NCBI RefSeq assembly: GCF_003985145.1
Contig: NZ_ML133523.1
Location: forward strand, 494,299 to 558,298
Length of the DNA: 64,000 nt
From: Rhizobium anhuiense
GTDB taxonomy: Bacteria; Pseudomonadota; Alphaproteobacteria; Rhizobiales; Rhizobiaceae
Direction: 5' to 3'
Notes under the pieces: model-generated
Seen by the model: only the letters and a program-made list of their open reading frames with translations
Database searches by the model: none
Told to the model about the DNA's origin: nothing
In this document: positions 1 through 8,843 of the stretch, piece after piece
Position numbering within the stretch: position 1 is the first letter of the stretch
Layout: each line of letters starts with the position of its first letter
Program-made: the position numbers and the translations under genes

Positions 1-578
1 CTGCGGCTGGCGAGCATCGTCAGTGCACCCATCGCTGCAGGGTCCTTGGATAGTGTCGCGGCGAGCGAAGGTGTGGAGACCGGGCCGAATTCGTCCTCCA
101 TGAATCGCAGAGCGGTGATCCCCGGGGCCGGCCGGTATTCACCGCCCATGATCACAGCGTCCAACTCCGGGTGCATCTGCAGCGGTTCGACCACGGTCAT
201 CGGCACGATCTCGACCGCCGTATCGCCGACACTTGCCTGCATATCCGCGACGCGCGGCATCAGCCACCAGACCGCGAAGGCGGAGGGCACGCCGAGCCGA
301 ATGCGATTCTGCTCGGCGCCTTCGAGCTCCAAAACGGCGCGCTGCAGGATGTCGAAAGCTATGCCCGCTGCGGCGGCGAAAGCGCTCGCCTGCACCGTCG
401 GAACCAGCCGGCGGCCGTCACGCGTGAAGAGCTTGCGGCCGAGGTGATTCTCCAACGTGGCGATCTGCTGACGCACGGCGCCACGCACCACATTCAGCTC
501 TTCGGCAGCTTTCAGAATGCTGCCGTGACGGCAGACGGCCTCGAAGGCGCGGACGGCGTTGAGAGGGGGTAGACGCAT
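1..578 (-). CDS. LysR-family transcriptional regulator, N-terminal part (cut by window edge)
   Basis: Translating the minus strand from the ATG at 578 gives an open frame to the window edge (about 192 codons). It begins MRLPPLNAVRAFEAV and continues with an N-terminal winged helix-turn-helix: the AAEELNVVRGAVRQQIATLE segment, then LGRKLFTRDGRRLVPT. This is the classic LysR/GcvA-type DNA-binding domain. After a linker helix (about residues 60-90) the periplasmic-binding-like effector domain starts at NRIRLGVPSAFAVWWLMP. The C-terminal part of that domain lies outside the window. A regulator binding DNA as a dimer or tetramer is expected; the regulated gene is not visible and could be divergent. 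The family call is strong, the specific target unknown. Confidence 0.88.
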   Translation of the reverse strand, partial: MRLPPLNAVRAFEAVCRHGSILKAAEELNVVRGAVRQQIATLENHLGRKLFTRDGRRLVPTVQASAFAAAAGIAFDILQRAVLELEGAEQNRIRLGVPSAFAVWWLMPRVADMQASVGDTAVEIVPMTVVEPLQMHPELDAVIMGGEYRPAPGITALRFMEDEFGPVSTPSLAATLSKDPAAMGALTMLASR

Positions 579-611
579 GATTACCACATTCGAAAATCAT
601 AGTGCATCACT

Positions 612-642
612 TGATCTTGCCATTGAACGAAAGGCAAGATCA
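612..642. promoter_or_regulatory. Inverted repeat upstream of the LysR gene
   Basis: Ten-base arms TGATCTTGCC (612-621) and GGCAAGATCA (633-642) flank an 11-base spacer, 34 bases upstream of the LysR start at 578. LysR proteins commonly bind dyads near their own start, so an autoregulatory site is plausible, but this is inference. A further 12-base perfect palindrome, ATATACGTATAT, lies at 792-803, close to the Nudix start. Nothing else is seen in the 579-824 gap. Confidence 0.4.
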
Positions 643-824
643 CGCCATATTGTACAGCTGTGCAATGTGACGCATTCGAGACAGGGCGTGACGGATTCTC
701 CGAACCTGTCCTACCTCGATTTTCCCTATGAACGACGATCAAATGGCGTTTCGAATCGTCATGCCATTTTGGATTGCGTAAGCTTTCCGTGATATACGTA
801 TATGAGTGATTCCTAACGACGACT

Positions 825-1391
825 GTGAAGGTGACCCGACAATTGACTCTTTTCGCCCGACTGGCTTCCGATGTGCAACTGATGTTCCGGCGCCCGCCGC
901 GACAGCAATATGGTGCGCTCTGCTACCGGGTTAAGAAGAAGAGCGGCGAGGTCGAGGTGCTGTTGATGACGAGTCGCGACACCGGCCGCTGGGTCATTCC
1001 CAAGGGTTGGCCGATGACGCGCAAATGCGCCCATGAGGTCGCGATGCAGGAGGCCTTCGAGGAAGCCGGCGTGCGCGGCGTGGTCGAGCCGGAGACGCTT
1101 GGCGCCTATACCTATCCCAAAGTGCTGCGCGATGGGGTGCAGGTGGTCTGCAAGGTGCAGGTCTATGCGCTCGAAGTCACCAATATGATGAAGAACTTCA
1201 AGGAAAAAGGCGAGCGCCGCATCGAATGGGTCTCGTTCGACGAGGCGGCCGGGCGGGTGCGCGAACCGGAGCTCCGTCACCTCTTCCTTGCTTTCAAGAA
1301 AAAGATGACCGACAGGCTTTCGGCCAACGCGGCAACGCAAATTTCAACGGACAACCAAATTTCGGCGGCCAAGCAAATTCCGGCGGAATGA
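825..1391 (+). CDS. Nudix (DIPP-like) hydrolase
   Basis: This 188-aa protein starts at GTG 825. It has a Nudix fold: an early strand with YGALCYRV, then WVIPKGWP leading into the Nudix box at about residues 62-84 with the QEAFEEAGV core. The box is slightly divergent: Gln replaces the usual Arg of REUxEExGU, and Lys stands where the first Glu normally lies. The PKGWP signature resembles alphaproteobacterial diphosphoinositol/dinucleoside polyphosphate hydrolase-like members. It probably hydrolyses a nucleoside or polyphosphate diphosphate compound in the cytoplasm; the substrate cannot be told. The last 25 residues are low-complexity (Ser/Thr/Gln/Ala). A pit phosphate transporter follows after 62 bases, so a shared phosphate theme is possible. 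Confidence 0.85.
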   Translation: MKVTRQLTLFARLASDVQLMFRRPPRQQYGALCYRVKKKSGEVEVLLMTSRDTGRWVIPKGWPMTRKCAHEVAMQEAFEEAGVRGVVEPETLGAYTYPKVLRDGVQVVCKVQVYALEVTNMMKNFKEKGERRIEWVSFDEAAGRVREPELRHLFLAFKKKMTDRLSANAATQISTDNQISAAKQIPAE

Positions 1392-1453
1392 TTCCTGCCA
1401 TCTTGCACTGCTAGAAAAGCAGCGTAGAAGCAGATTCATTCTCAGGAACAAGA

Positions 1454-2950
1454 ATGGCGCCACGTCCCGCAGTCCTCACGAAACGCACGCTCGACAAGGA
1501 CCTCGACAAGATCACCCATGCCGAGGACGTGGCGAAGCATGTTTTGCGGCGGCTGGTGGCGCCCGGTCTCGGACTGATCTTTCTCGGTCTGGCCATGCTT
1601 TTTGCCGGCGTCTACGTGTTCGACCGGCCGGGAGCGATGCTGGTGGTGGCGGCGGCGGCGCTTGCCGGCTACATGGCAATGAACATCGGCGCCAATGATG
1701 TGACCAACAATGTCGGTGCCGCGGTCGGCGCGCGCGCCATGACGATGGGCCAGGCCCTGGTCATCGCGGCGATTTTTGAGATCCTTGGCGCCACCATCGC
1801 CGGCGGCGAGGTCGTCAAGACAATTTCCTCGAACTTAGTCGACGCCGTCCAGGTGCCGCCGGCAATACTCGGCTGGATCATGATGGCGGCACTGATGGCG
1901 GCGGCCCTCTGGATCAATCTCGCGACGTGGATGAATGCGCCGGTTTCCACCACCCATGCGATCGTCGGGGCAGTGATCGGAGCCGGCATCTCAGCCGTCG
2001 GGCCGGAACCGGTGAACTGGCAGGTGATGCTGGAAATCACTTCGAGCTGGATCACCTCGCCGCTGATCGGGGGTCTGATCGCAGCCGGGCTGCTATATCT
2101 CGTCAAGACGCTGATCATCTATAGCGACGATAAGGTCGCGGCGGCCAAGCGCTGGGTGCCGGTGCTGGTCGCGGTGATGGCCGGCGGTTTCATGGCCTAT
2201 ATGGTGCTGCAGCTGTCGCCCACCGGCAAATATCAATCTTACACCATCATCCTCATCGGGATCGGCATCGGGCTGGTGAGCTGGCTTGCCGCCCGGCCGC
2301 TCGTTCTCGCCCAGGCGCGGGATCTCGAAAACCGCAACAGCTCGCTGCGGGTGCTGTTCCGGTTGCCGCTGATCGGCTCTGCGGCGCTGCTGTCCTTCGC
2401 GCACGGGGCCAACGACGTTTCGAATGCGGTCGGGCCACTGTCGGCGATCGTCCATTCGGTCGGCGTCGGCGGCGACGCCATCGGCCATCCGCCGCTCTGG
2501 GTGATGCTGATCGGCGCCTTCGGCATCTCGGTCGGCCTGCTGCTCTTCGGGCCGCGCCTCATCCGCCTTGTCGGCGAGGAGATCACCAAGCTCAATCCGA
2601 TGCGGGCCTATTGCGTCGCGCTGTCGACCGCCTTCACCGTCATCGTCGCCTCCTGGCTCGGTCTGCCGGTCAGCACCACGCATATCGCCGTCGGCTCGGT
2701 CTTCGGCGTCGGATTCTTCCGCGAATGGTACACGCGTCATTCGAAGCGCCGCATCGCCTATATCAGGCGCAAGGCCGAGAGCTTTGATATCGACGAGCCG
2801 GAGGAGCCGAACATTCACGAGACGCGGCGGCGCTATCTCGTGCGACGGTCGCATTTCATGACGATCGTCGCTGCCTGGATCGTCACCGTGCCGGTTTCGG
2901 GGGCGCTTGCGGCAATGATTTATTGGGCTATGTTCGCGCTCTTCGTGTGA
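1454..2950 (+). CDS. pit: PiT-family low-affinity inorganic phosphate transporter
   Basis: This 498-aa integral membrane protein of the PiT family takes up inorganic phosphate (as metal phosphate) by cation symport. Both halves of the internal duplication carry the family signature: [14 protein letters not shown] near residue 78 and [12 protein letters not shown] near residue 317. The paired APVSTTHA and LPVSTTHI motifs are also present. About ten hydrophobic helices are visible, separated by a central loop, and the N-terminal 35 residues are hydrophilic. AGGAAC precedes the ATG. The rsmE stop-to-start spacing of only 16 bases suggests co-transcription with rsmE downstream. The length is typical of the longer PiT branch in rhizobia, where pit lies elsewhere from the high-affinity pho genes. 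Confidence 0.93.
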   Translation: MAPRPAVLTKRTLDKDLDKITHAEDVAKHVLRRLVAPGLGLIFLGLAMLFAGVYVFDRPGAMLVVAAAALAGYMAMNIGANDVTNNVGAAVGARAMTMGQALVIAAIFEILGATIAGGEVVKTISSNLVDAVQVPPAILGWIMMAALMAAALWINLATWMNAPVSTTHAIVGAVIGAGISAVGPEPVNWQVMLEITSSWITSPLIGGLIAAGLLYLVKTLIIYSDDKVAAAKRWVPVLVAVMAGGFMAYMVLQLSPTGKYQSYTIILIGIGIGLVSWLAARPLVLAQARDLENRNSSLRVLFRLPLIGSAALLSFAHGANDVSNAVGPLSAIVHSVGVGGDAIGHPPLWVMLIGAFGISVGLLLFGPRLIRLVGEEITKLNPMRAYCVALSTAFTVIVASWLGLPVSTTHIAVGSVFGVGFFREWYTRHSKRRIAYIRRKAESFDIDEPEEPNIHETRRRYLVRRSHFMTIVAAWIVTVPVSGALAAMIYWAMFALFV

Positions 2951-2966
2951 AACCCCGAGTTTTCGA

Positions 2967-3704
2967 ATGCGCGCCAATTTCCGTATGCAACGGCTTTTCG
3001 TCGACGCGCCGCTTTCCCGCGGCGCCGTCCTCGAGGCAAATACCGACCAGTTCAACTATCTCGCCAATGTGCTGAGGATGGAGGAAGGGGCGGAGATCCT
3101 GCTCTTCAACGGCCGCGACGGCGAGTGGAAGGCGACCCTCACTTTTCCTACGCGCAAACGCATCCTCTTGACGGCAACCGAAGAGACCCGGCCGCAGCCG
3201 CAGCCTTGCGACCTGCATTATCTCTTTGCGCCGCTCAAGGTCGGCCGCATGGATTATCTCGTGCAGAAGGCTGTGGAAATGGGAGCCGGCCTGCTGCAGC
3301 CGGTCATGACCCAGCACGTCCAGGGCAAGATCACCAATCTCGACAAGCTGCGCGCCAATGTCGTCGAGGCGGCGGAACAATGCGGCATTCTCGGCATCCC
3401 CGATGTAACCGAGCCGGTGAGGCTTCTCGACCTGCTCGACCGCTGGCCGAGCGAGCGTCGCATCATCTATTGCGACGAGGGCGACGCCGGGCAGAACCCG
3501 CTGCCGGTGCTGTCGGCGATCCGGGAAAAGCATCTTGCTCTGCTCGTCGGGCCGGAAGGCGGCTTTTCGGAAGAGGAACGGGCGCGGCTTCGAAGCCTCG
3601 ATTTCGTCACCGCCATTCCGCTCGGACCGCGCATCCTCAGGGCCGATACGGCGGCCGTTGCGGCGCTGGCGGTGGTCCAGGCGGCGATCGGCGACTGGAA
3701 TTAG
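2967..3704 (+). CDS. rsmE: 16S rRNA (uracil-1498-N3)-methyltransferase RsmE
   Basis: This 245-aa SPOUT-class methyltransferase is expected to methylate N3 of U1498 in helix 44 of 16S rRNA, using S-adenosylmethionine. The N-terminal PUA-like domain holds [12 protein letters not shown] and the [19 protein letters not shown] segment. The C-terminal knotted domain has the diagnostic [13 protein letters not shown] (about residues 191-203) and [16 protein letters not shown] motifs that form the SAM-binding trefoil knot. Its length matches the family. It starts 16 bases after pit, so it is probably transcribed with it. No frameshift or odd feature is seen. Confidence 0.94.
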   Translation: MRANFRMQRLFVDAPLSRGAVLEANTDQFNYLANVLRMEEGAEILLFNGRDGEWKATLTFPTRKRILLTATEETRPQPQPCDLHYLFAPLKVGRMDYLVQKAVEMGAGLLQPVMTQHVQGKITNLDKLRANVVEAAEQCGILGIPDVTEPVRLLDLLDRWPSERRIIYCDEGDAGQNPLPVLSAIREKHLALLVGPEGGFSEEERARLRSLDFVTAIPLGPRILRADTAAVAALAVVQAAIGDWN

Positions 3705-3850
3705 GGCGAAAACGGGTTGACATAGAAATCGCTGCTATTTTTTTGATGCGTCGTTGAAACAATTTCACTTGCAACATGGGTGGCTTGGGTCCTAATCAGC
3801 CTTCCAACTGCCCGGCCCCCTGGGCGCCTTTTTGAATACAGGTATCCCGC

Positions 3851-5224
3851 ATGGCCCGCGACACTACCGACCAGACACCGCTCTCTTCGGTCCAGGATCT
3901 GACCGATTACATTGCCGCCGGCAACAAGCCGCGGGAGCGCTTCCGGATCGGCACCGAACACGAGAAGTTCGCCTTCTTCCGCGCCGACAACAGTCCGGTT
4001 CCCTATTTCGGCGATGCCAGTATTTCGGCCCTTTTGACCGGCTTGCAGAAGAAAAGCGGCTGGGAGCCGATCACCGACGGCGGCAACATCATCGGCCTTG
4101 CCGAGCAGAACGGCATGGGCGCGATCTCGATCGAGCCCGGCGGCCAGTTCGAACTCTCCGGCGCACCGCTGGAGACGATCCACGAGACCTGCAAGGAATC
4201 GAACCAGCATCTGGCGACGCTGCGGGAAATCGCCGAGCCGATGGGCATCCGCTTCCTCGGCATCGGCGGCAGTCCGAAATGGACCTATGCGGAAACCCCG
4301 CAAATGCCGAAATCACGCTACGAGATCATGACCCGCTATATGCCGAAGGTCGGCACCCAGGGTCTCGACATGATGTACCGCACCTGCACGATCCAGGTGA
4401 ATCTCGATTTCTCCTCGGAAGCCGACATGCGCAAAAAGATGCGCGTCTCGATGAAGCTGCAGTCACTGGCGACCGCCCTCTTCGCATCTTCGCCCTTCAC
4501 TGAAGGCAAGCCGAACGGGCTGCTTTCCTGGCGCGGCGATATCTGGCGCGATGTCGATAACCAACGCGCCGGCCTGCTCGACTTCACCTTCCGCGACGAT
4601 TTCGGCTTCCGCGATTATGCCGAATGGGCGCTCGACGCGCCGATGTATTTCATCGTCCGCGACGGCCACTATCACGACTGTACCCATGTCACCTTCCGCC
4701 AGTTCATGAACGGCGCGTTGAAGGGCGAGGTCGCCGATCCGGCGCCGACGATGGGGGACTGGACGAACCATCTTTCGACACTCTTCCCCGACGTGCGGCT
4801 GAAGCGTTTCCTGGAAATGCGCGGCGCCGACGGCGGCCCCTGGCGGCGCATCTGTGCGCTGCCGGCCTTCTGGGTCGGCCTGCTCTACGACGATACGGCC
4901 CTTGAGGCCGCCGACGAACTGACGAAGGATTGGAGCTTTGCCGAGATCAGCGCCCTGCGCAATGCCGTTCCCGCCGAAGGCTTGAAGGCGCAATTCCGCG
5001 GCCATCCGCTCTTCGACATGGCGCGCGAGGTGATCGGCATTTCAAAGGCCGGCCTCAAGGCGCGCGGCAAGCTCAACGGCGAAGGCCAGGACGAGACCAT
5101 CTTCCTTGCGCCGCTCGACGAAGTGCTCGCCAAGAAAGCAACGCTCGCCGAGGATCTGCTGTCGCTCTATCACGGCCGCTGGAACGGTTCCGTGGAACCC
5201 GTCTTCGAGGACTATCAGTACTAA
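3851..5224 (+). CDS. gshA: Glutamate-cysteine ligase (plant/alphaproteobacterial type)
   Basis: This 457-aa enzyme makes gamma-glutamylcysteine from Glu, Cys and ATP, the first and rate-limiting step of glutathione synthesis in the cytosol. The RFRIGTEHEKFAFF segment near residue 34 contains the glutamate- and metal-binding Glu/His residues of the GCS2-like family. MGAISIEPGGQFELSGAP is a further conserved active-site stretch. The length and motifs fit the group shared by plants and alphaproteobacteria rather than the longer gammaproteobacterial GshA. The gene stands alone, with a 146-base upstream gap holding TTGACA at 3717-3722 as a possible -35 element. It converges with the gene at 5256-6140. 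Confidence 0.94.
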   Translation: MARDTTDQTPLSSVQDLTDYIAAGNKPRERFRIGTEHEKFAFFRADNSPVPYFGDASISALLTGLQKKSGWEPITDGGNIIGLAEQNGMGAISIEPGGQFELSGAPLETIHETCKESNQHLATLREIAEPMGIRFLGIGGSPKWTYAETPQMPKSRYEIMTRYMPKVGTQGLDMMYRTCTIQVNLDFSSEADMRKKMRVSMKLQSLATALFASSPFTEGKPNGLLSWRGDIWRDVDNQRAGLLDFTFRDDFGFRDYAEWALDAPMYFIVRDGHYHDCTHVTFRQFMNGALKGEVADPAPTMGDWTNHLSTLFPDVRLKRFLEMRGADGGPWRRICALPAFWVGLLYDDTALEAADELTKDWSFAEISALRNAVPAEGLKAQFRGHPLFDMAREVIGISKAGLKARGKLNGEGQDETIFLAPLDEVLAKKATLAEDLLSLYHGRWNGSVEPVFEDYQY

Positions 5225-5255
5225 GGCGAGACTGATTCAAGGAATTCAAGTTGGT

Positions 5256-6140
5256 TCACGGCGCCTTCGCGCGCTTCCTGGCTTCGCGCGATCGTGCCGT
5301 ACGGCGAGCCGGTCTCAGTTCATCGATCGTCGGCAGCCACCACTCGGCGTCCTCAACCGGAGGAACTTTCGCCGGCCAGGTGCGGACGAGTTCTTCGAGT
5401 GTGGGAACCCGCCAATGTCCCCAGACGTGATCTTCGGTTACGCCGGGATAGAAGTCCGCAACGACGTCCGGTTCGACCAGTTCGCCTGAGATGTCGGTAA
5501 AGACGACGATTCCATAGGCGGTGGCCACCGGACGTCCGATCGGCGGCAAGTCATCGCTCTGAAGCGGGTAACGATGACGCTTGCGTTCCGCGGAGCGGCG
5601 CTTGCTGCGTATATCCAGTTCGGTCCCCTTGCGCTCCTCGGCGCGACGCCGTCTCTCCTCCGGTTCGTTTCTGCGCGCCGCAGCCTCGATATCAGGCCAC
5701 CGGCGTCGGAGTTCCTCATAGGACCGGAAGGGAACGTGCCATATTCTGAGATCACCGTCCCACCGTGAGAACGGCACCTCGCGCAGTTCGTCAACGACAG
5801 TTTTCGAATAGGGTGTGCGAATTCGGAAACCTGCCTTGCCGAATTCGAGATAGGCACTGTCGATCGGATCGAAGACGAAGGCGTCGCGTCCCTTCGCATC
5901 GGCGTGGGCGTCGGCTTCGGCCTCCATCTCGGCAAGCCATCGTCCGATGCGGCTGGACGCCGTCCGGCCGGGAACAAACCAGGCCTTGCGGGCATCGCTC
6001 CAGCGGGCACGGGGAAAGCGTCTTCGGAATTGCTCGACGGTCATCCTGTCATAGGGAAAGGAAATATCCGCGCCGGGCTTTTCACCGTCTTCACCGGGCG
6101 GCGCGTCGTCGTGACCAGCGGGGGATTTCGTCTCGGCCAT
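5256..6140 (-). CDS. Hypothetical protein with two HARP-like segments
   Basis: The protein is 294 aa from the ATG at 6140; a TTG 60 bases further upstream is also in frame. Two stretches resemble each other. FPYDRMTVEQFRRRFPRARW continues with a WFVP motif and an RIGRWLAEME tail (about residues 26-75). FRIRTPYSKTVVDELREVPF continues with RWDGDLRIWHVPF and a tail beginning SYEELRRRW (about residues 100-150). The spacing (Y, then a W, then W-x-V/F-P, then a Leu/Trp-rich helix) recalls the HARP domain of SMARCAL1-type annealing helicases, but no helicase is attached. The middle (about residues 150-190) is a very basic Arg/Glu helix, probably nucleic-acid binding. The C-terminal WGHWRVPTLEELVRTW segment is unassigned. 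Function is unknown; the HARP link is my reading of the pattern. Confidence 0.6.
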   Translation of the reverse strand: MAETKSPAGHDDAPPGEDGEKPGADISFPYDRMTVEQFRRRFPRARWSDARKAWFVPGRTASSRIGRWLAEMEAEADAHADAKGRDAFVFDPIDSAYLEFGKAGFRIRTPYSKTVVDELREVPFSRWDGDLRIWHVPFRSYEELRRRWPDIEAAARRNEPEERRRRAEERKGTELDIRSKRRSAERKRHRYPLQSDDLPPIGRPVATAYGIVVFTDISGELVEPDVVADFYPGVTEDHVWGHWRVPTLEELVRTWPAKVPPVEDAEWWLPTIDELRPARRTARSREARKRAKAP

Positions 6141-6334
6141 AGAAGGAAACGCCGGCGCGCAGGGATCGGTTTCGGTGAGGATAGCATATATCCCGACCAA
6201 CTTGCCGTCGTTGTGGCCGCTTTTGCCTCATCAGCTCCGTTCGTTGGCGCCTCGGCCGCATGCTCCAGCAAAATTCCTCCCTAAGTTCTTATGGCAAAAA
6301 GCCGTTTGCACATTACCATTTCCGGATATAGTGA

Positions 6335-6350
6335 CGTGACACGCGTCACG
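6335..6350. promoter_or_regulatory. Inverted repeat upstream of the DUF937 gene
   Basis: CGTGAC-ACGC-GTCACG forms a hyphenated dyad ending 20 bases before the start at 6371. Its position between divergent genes (6140 minus and 6371 plus) would suit a repressor or activator site. No protein is assigned. Confidence 0.35.
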
Positions 6351-6370
6351 ACTCGGGGAAAGGGACCTCC

Positions 6371-7234
6371 ATGCTGCCACTCTTCGACATGATGATGCAG
6401 GCGCAGAACGGCGCGGCGATGGAAGCGATCGCCCGGCAGTTCAACCTCGCGCAGGAACAGGCGACGAAGGCGATGGCGGCGCTGATGCCGGCCTTTTCCG
6501 CCGGGCTGAAGCGCAGCACCAGCAACCCTTACGATTTCGTCGGGCTGATGCAGGCGGTCTCCTCCGGCAACTATGGGCGATATTTCGAGGATATGAGCCG
6601 GGCCTTCACGCCGGAAGGAATTTCCGACGGCAACAACATCCTTGCCCAGCTTTTCGGTTCGAAGGAAGTTTCGCGCGCGGTCGCCGCCCAGGCCGCACAG
6701 ATGACCGGCATCGGCCAGGATATTTACAAGCGGATGCTGCCGGTGCTGGCCGACACGCTGATGGGCGGGCTCTTCAAGCAGACGACCGGACAGATGGCCT
6801 CGCCGGTCAACCCCTTCGTCAACACAGCGATGGGCGAGACCATCCAGAAATGGCTTGAGAGTACCGGCTTCGCGCCGAAGCCGGCCCCGGAGCCCAGCAT
6901 CTTCGACAATCCCTTCACGCAGGCAATGCAGCAGATGTTTTCGGTGCCGAAGCCTGCGCCAACGCCGACGCCGAACCCCTTCCTCGACAATCCCTTCGCC
7001 AAGGCCTTCCAGGAGATGATGGGCGGGCTCGGCCAGCAGCCGGCGGCCCCGACCAAGACCAAGACCAAGACCAAGACGCCGGAGGCGTCGAAGGAAGAGG
7101 CGAAGGTCAATGCCGACAGCTATACCCAGATGCTGAACGCCATGTTCGACAGTGGACTGGAAGTGCAGAAGAGCTACCAGAAGAACCTGGAGGCGATCTT
7201 CGAAACCTATCGGCCGAAGCCCTCCTCCGAATAA
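6371..7234 (+). CDS. DUF937 family protein
   Basis: This 287-aa cytoplasmic protein has a good Shine-Dalgarno (AAAGGGAC) before the ATG. The N-terminal MLPLFDMMMQAQNGAAMEAI and the QFNLAQEQATKAMAALMPAF helix match the DUF937 pattern (residues about 10-170), with a repeated Ala/Met-rich helical architecture. The second half is spaced by short repeats of the type FDNPFTQAMQQMF and LDNPFAKAFQEMM, separated by Pro-rich linkers. A run of alternating Lys-Thr follows, encoded by the repeated ACCAAG at about 7051-7076. The Lys/Thr run and NPF repeats suggest an interaction or polymer-surface role, but none is established. The gene appears monocistronic. Confidence 0.75.
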   Translation: MLPLFDMMMQAQNGAAMEAIARQFNLAQEQATKAMAALMPAFSAGLKRSTSNPYDFVGLMQAVSSGNYGRYFEDMSRAFTPEGISDGNNILAQLFGSKEVSRAVAAQAAQMTGIGQDIYKRMLPVLADTLMGGLFKQTTGQMASPVNPFVNTAMGETIQKWLESTGFAPKPAPEPSIFDNPFTQAMQQMFSVPKPAPTPTPNPFLDNPFAKAFQEMMGGLGQQPAAPTKTKTKTKTPEASKEEAKVNADSYTQMLNAMFDSGLEVQKSYQKNLEAIFETYRPKPSSE

Positions 7235-7273
7235 AAAAACCCGGAGATGGCTTGGGAAAGCCTATCACCGGGT
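7232..7273 (-). terminator. Rho-independent terminator for the DUF1127 gene
   Basis: Read on the minus strand, a CCCGG/CCGGG stem with an inner GGCTT/AAGCC stem (7240-7272) is followed directly by seven T residues (7239-7233). It lies about 50 bases past the stop of the gene at 7325-7624 and touches the 3' end of the convergent DUF937 gene. Confidence 0.8.
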
Positions 7274-7324
7274 CAAGCGGCAGGGCTATTGGCTATCACC
7301 CTGCGGGGAAACTCGACGCTCCTA

Positions 7325-7624
7325 CTATTCGTAGGAGCGCAAAAGAGACGACAGGCGCCAGCGATTGCGCGCCGAACGCGTCAGATGTTCCGACGGGTCC
7401 TCGAAAAAGGTCGACGCCAGGAACGCGGAGGTCAGATCGGCCCGGGTAAGGCCGATATCCCTCAGCTGCGTGTCGTTCAGATCATGCAGCGCGTTGATCT
7501 CCATGCGATTGCGGAACACGCGAAAGAGAGAGGCCAACGGTGCGAGGCCTGCCGCCAGACGCTGGAAAAACGTCGGGGTCGGCTTGCCGCAGTCGAGTTC
7601 GAGTGTCCGGTCTGTCATGCGCAT
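7325..7624 (-). CDS. DUF1127 family small protein
   Basis: This 99-aa protein carries a C-terminal DUF1127-type motif: FRNRMEINALHDLNDTQLRD followed by IGLTRADL (about residues 36-65). Proteins of this family are abundant in rhizobia; some short members bind RNA and affect phosphate- and carbon-related regulons, but this one is longer and its role is unknown. The start at 7624 is chosen because AGAAAGGAGAGTTCA provides a strong Shine-Dalgarno; a longer in-frame reading to 7783 lacks one. The gene ends in a clear terminator (7232-7273). The 250-base upstream gap to the LysR gene must hold both promoters. Confidence 0.85.
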   Translation of the reverse strand: MRMTDRTLELDCGKPTPTFFQRLAAGLAPLASLFRVFRNRMEINALHDLNDTQLRDIGLTRADLTSAFLASTFFEDPSEHLTRSARNRWRLSSLLRSYE

Positions 7625-7880
7625 TGAACTCTCCTTTCTGTACAGTGCCGCACGTCTTTTAGACGCATGAAGGGCGCTGTAACGTTTTAGATCGGCGCGC
7701 AACGCAACCCACCCCTCCCGCGAGGTCGTGCGGGAAGGAGCAAGCTGAATTCCGCTTGGACAGGCAGGGTGTCTGTCCTTCACTTTGCTTTGATTTGCAT
7801 CCCGAAGATGCCAAAGACCTATTGATCAGTCCAACGAATGTTTCTAATGATTATCATCAGCTATCTTTATGGGTGAAACC

Positions 7881-8837
7881 ATGTCCGCACCTCTTGATCT
7901 CGACCAACTGCAGACTTTCATCGCCATCGTCGATTCCGGCAGCTTCACCAAGGCGGCCGACAGGGTCTACAAGACCCAATCGGCCGTCTCCATGCAGATG
8001 CGCCGCCTCGAAGAGCGCATTGGCAAGCAGCTGTTCATCAAGGATGGGCGCGGCAACCGGCTGACGGTCGAGGGTGAAAAGCTGCTCAACTATGCCCGGC
8101 GCATCATCCGCCTCAACAATGAGGCGATCGCCGCCTTCGACGACAACAGGCTGGAGGGGACGCTGCGGATCGGCACGCCGGACGATTATGCCGACCGCTA
8201 CATGCCCGAAATCATCGGCCGCTTCGCCAAGACGCATCCGAATGTCGAACTCTACATCGTCTGCGAGCCTTCGGTGGATCTCGCCGAGCGCATGCACAAA
8301 GGCGAGCTCGACATCGCCCTCGTCACCCACAATCCGCGCGAGCGCATGTCCGATGTGGTGAGAACCGAGCCGCTCTGCTGGGTGGGCTCGGCCAACCATC
8401 CGATCCGCGACGACGCGCCGGTGCCGCTTGCCGTCGGCCGGCGCGACTGCCAGTGGCGCCAGCTCGCCTGCTCGGCGCTCGATGCTGTGGGACGCGAGCA
8501 CCAGATCCTGTTCACCAGTTGGTCCTGCACCGTCGTTGCCGCTGCCGTGCTTGCCGGCATGGCGGTTTCGGTCATGCCGGAATCGGCATTGCGAACAGGC
8601 ATGAAAGTACTGAGCCAGGCCGACGGTTTTCCGGCGCTGCCGCCGGTGCAAATCGGCATCATGAAGCGGCCGGGCGTTTCGCTCTCACTGATGAACGCGA
8701 TCACGGCGCATATCACCGCCTGCCTCGACAACATCACCCCTGCCGTCGTCGACGATACTCTCGAGGCCGATGTCAAATCCGCCCAGGCACGCCTTTATCC
8801 GCGGCTGAAGGCCGCCAATATGGTGCCGAGCTGGTAA
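7881..8837 (+). CDS. LysR-family transcriptional regulator
   Basis: This is a full-length 318-aa LysR protein. The winged HTH occupies residues about 8-65, with LQTFIAIVDSGSFTKAADRV then TQSAVSMQMRRLEERIGKQL. The effector-binding domain starts near residue 95 at LRIGTPDDYADRYMPEIIGRF. An in-frame ATG 12 bases upstream (7869) is possible, but MSAPLDLDQLQTF is the usual start for this subgroup. The gene runs divergently from the DUF1127 gene and convergently (6-base gap) with the TetR gene. The effector is unknown. Confidence 0.9.
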   Translation: MSAPLDLDQLQTFIAIVDSGSFTKAADRVYKTQSAVSMQMRRLEERIGKQLFIKDGRGNRLTVEGEKLLNYARRIIRLNNEAIAAFDDNRLEGTLRIGTPDDYADRYMPEIIGRFAKTHPNVELYIVCEPSVDLAERMHKGELDIALVTHNPRERMSDVVRTEPLCWVGSANHPIRDDAPVPLAVGRRDCQWRQLACSALDAVGREHQILFTSWSCTVVAAAVLAGMAVSVMPESALRTGMKVLSQADGFPALPPVQIGIMKRPGVSLSLMNAITAHITACLDNITPAVVDDTLEADVKSAQARLYPRLKAANMVPSW

Positions 8838-8843
8838 GCCGAC

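Noticed and set aside
3717..3740. gshA promoter (TTGACA with CTATTT)
   Set aside because: The spacing between the two elements is about 12 bases, too short for a normal sigma-70 promoter, so only the -35-like element is mentioned.
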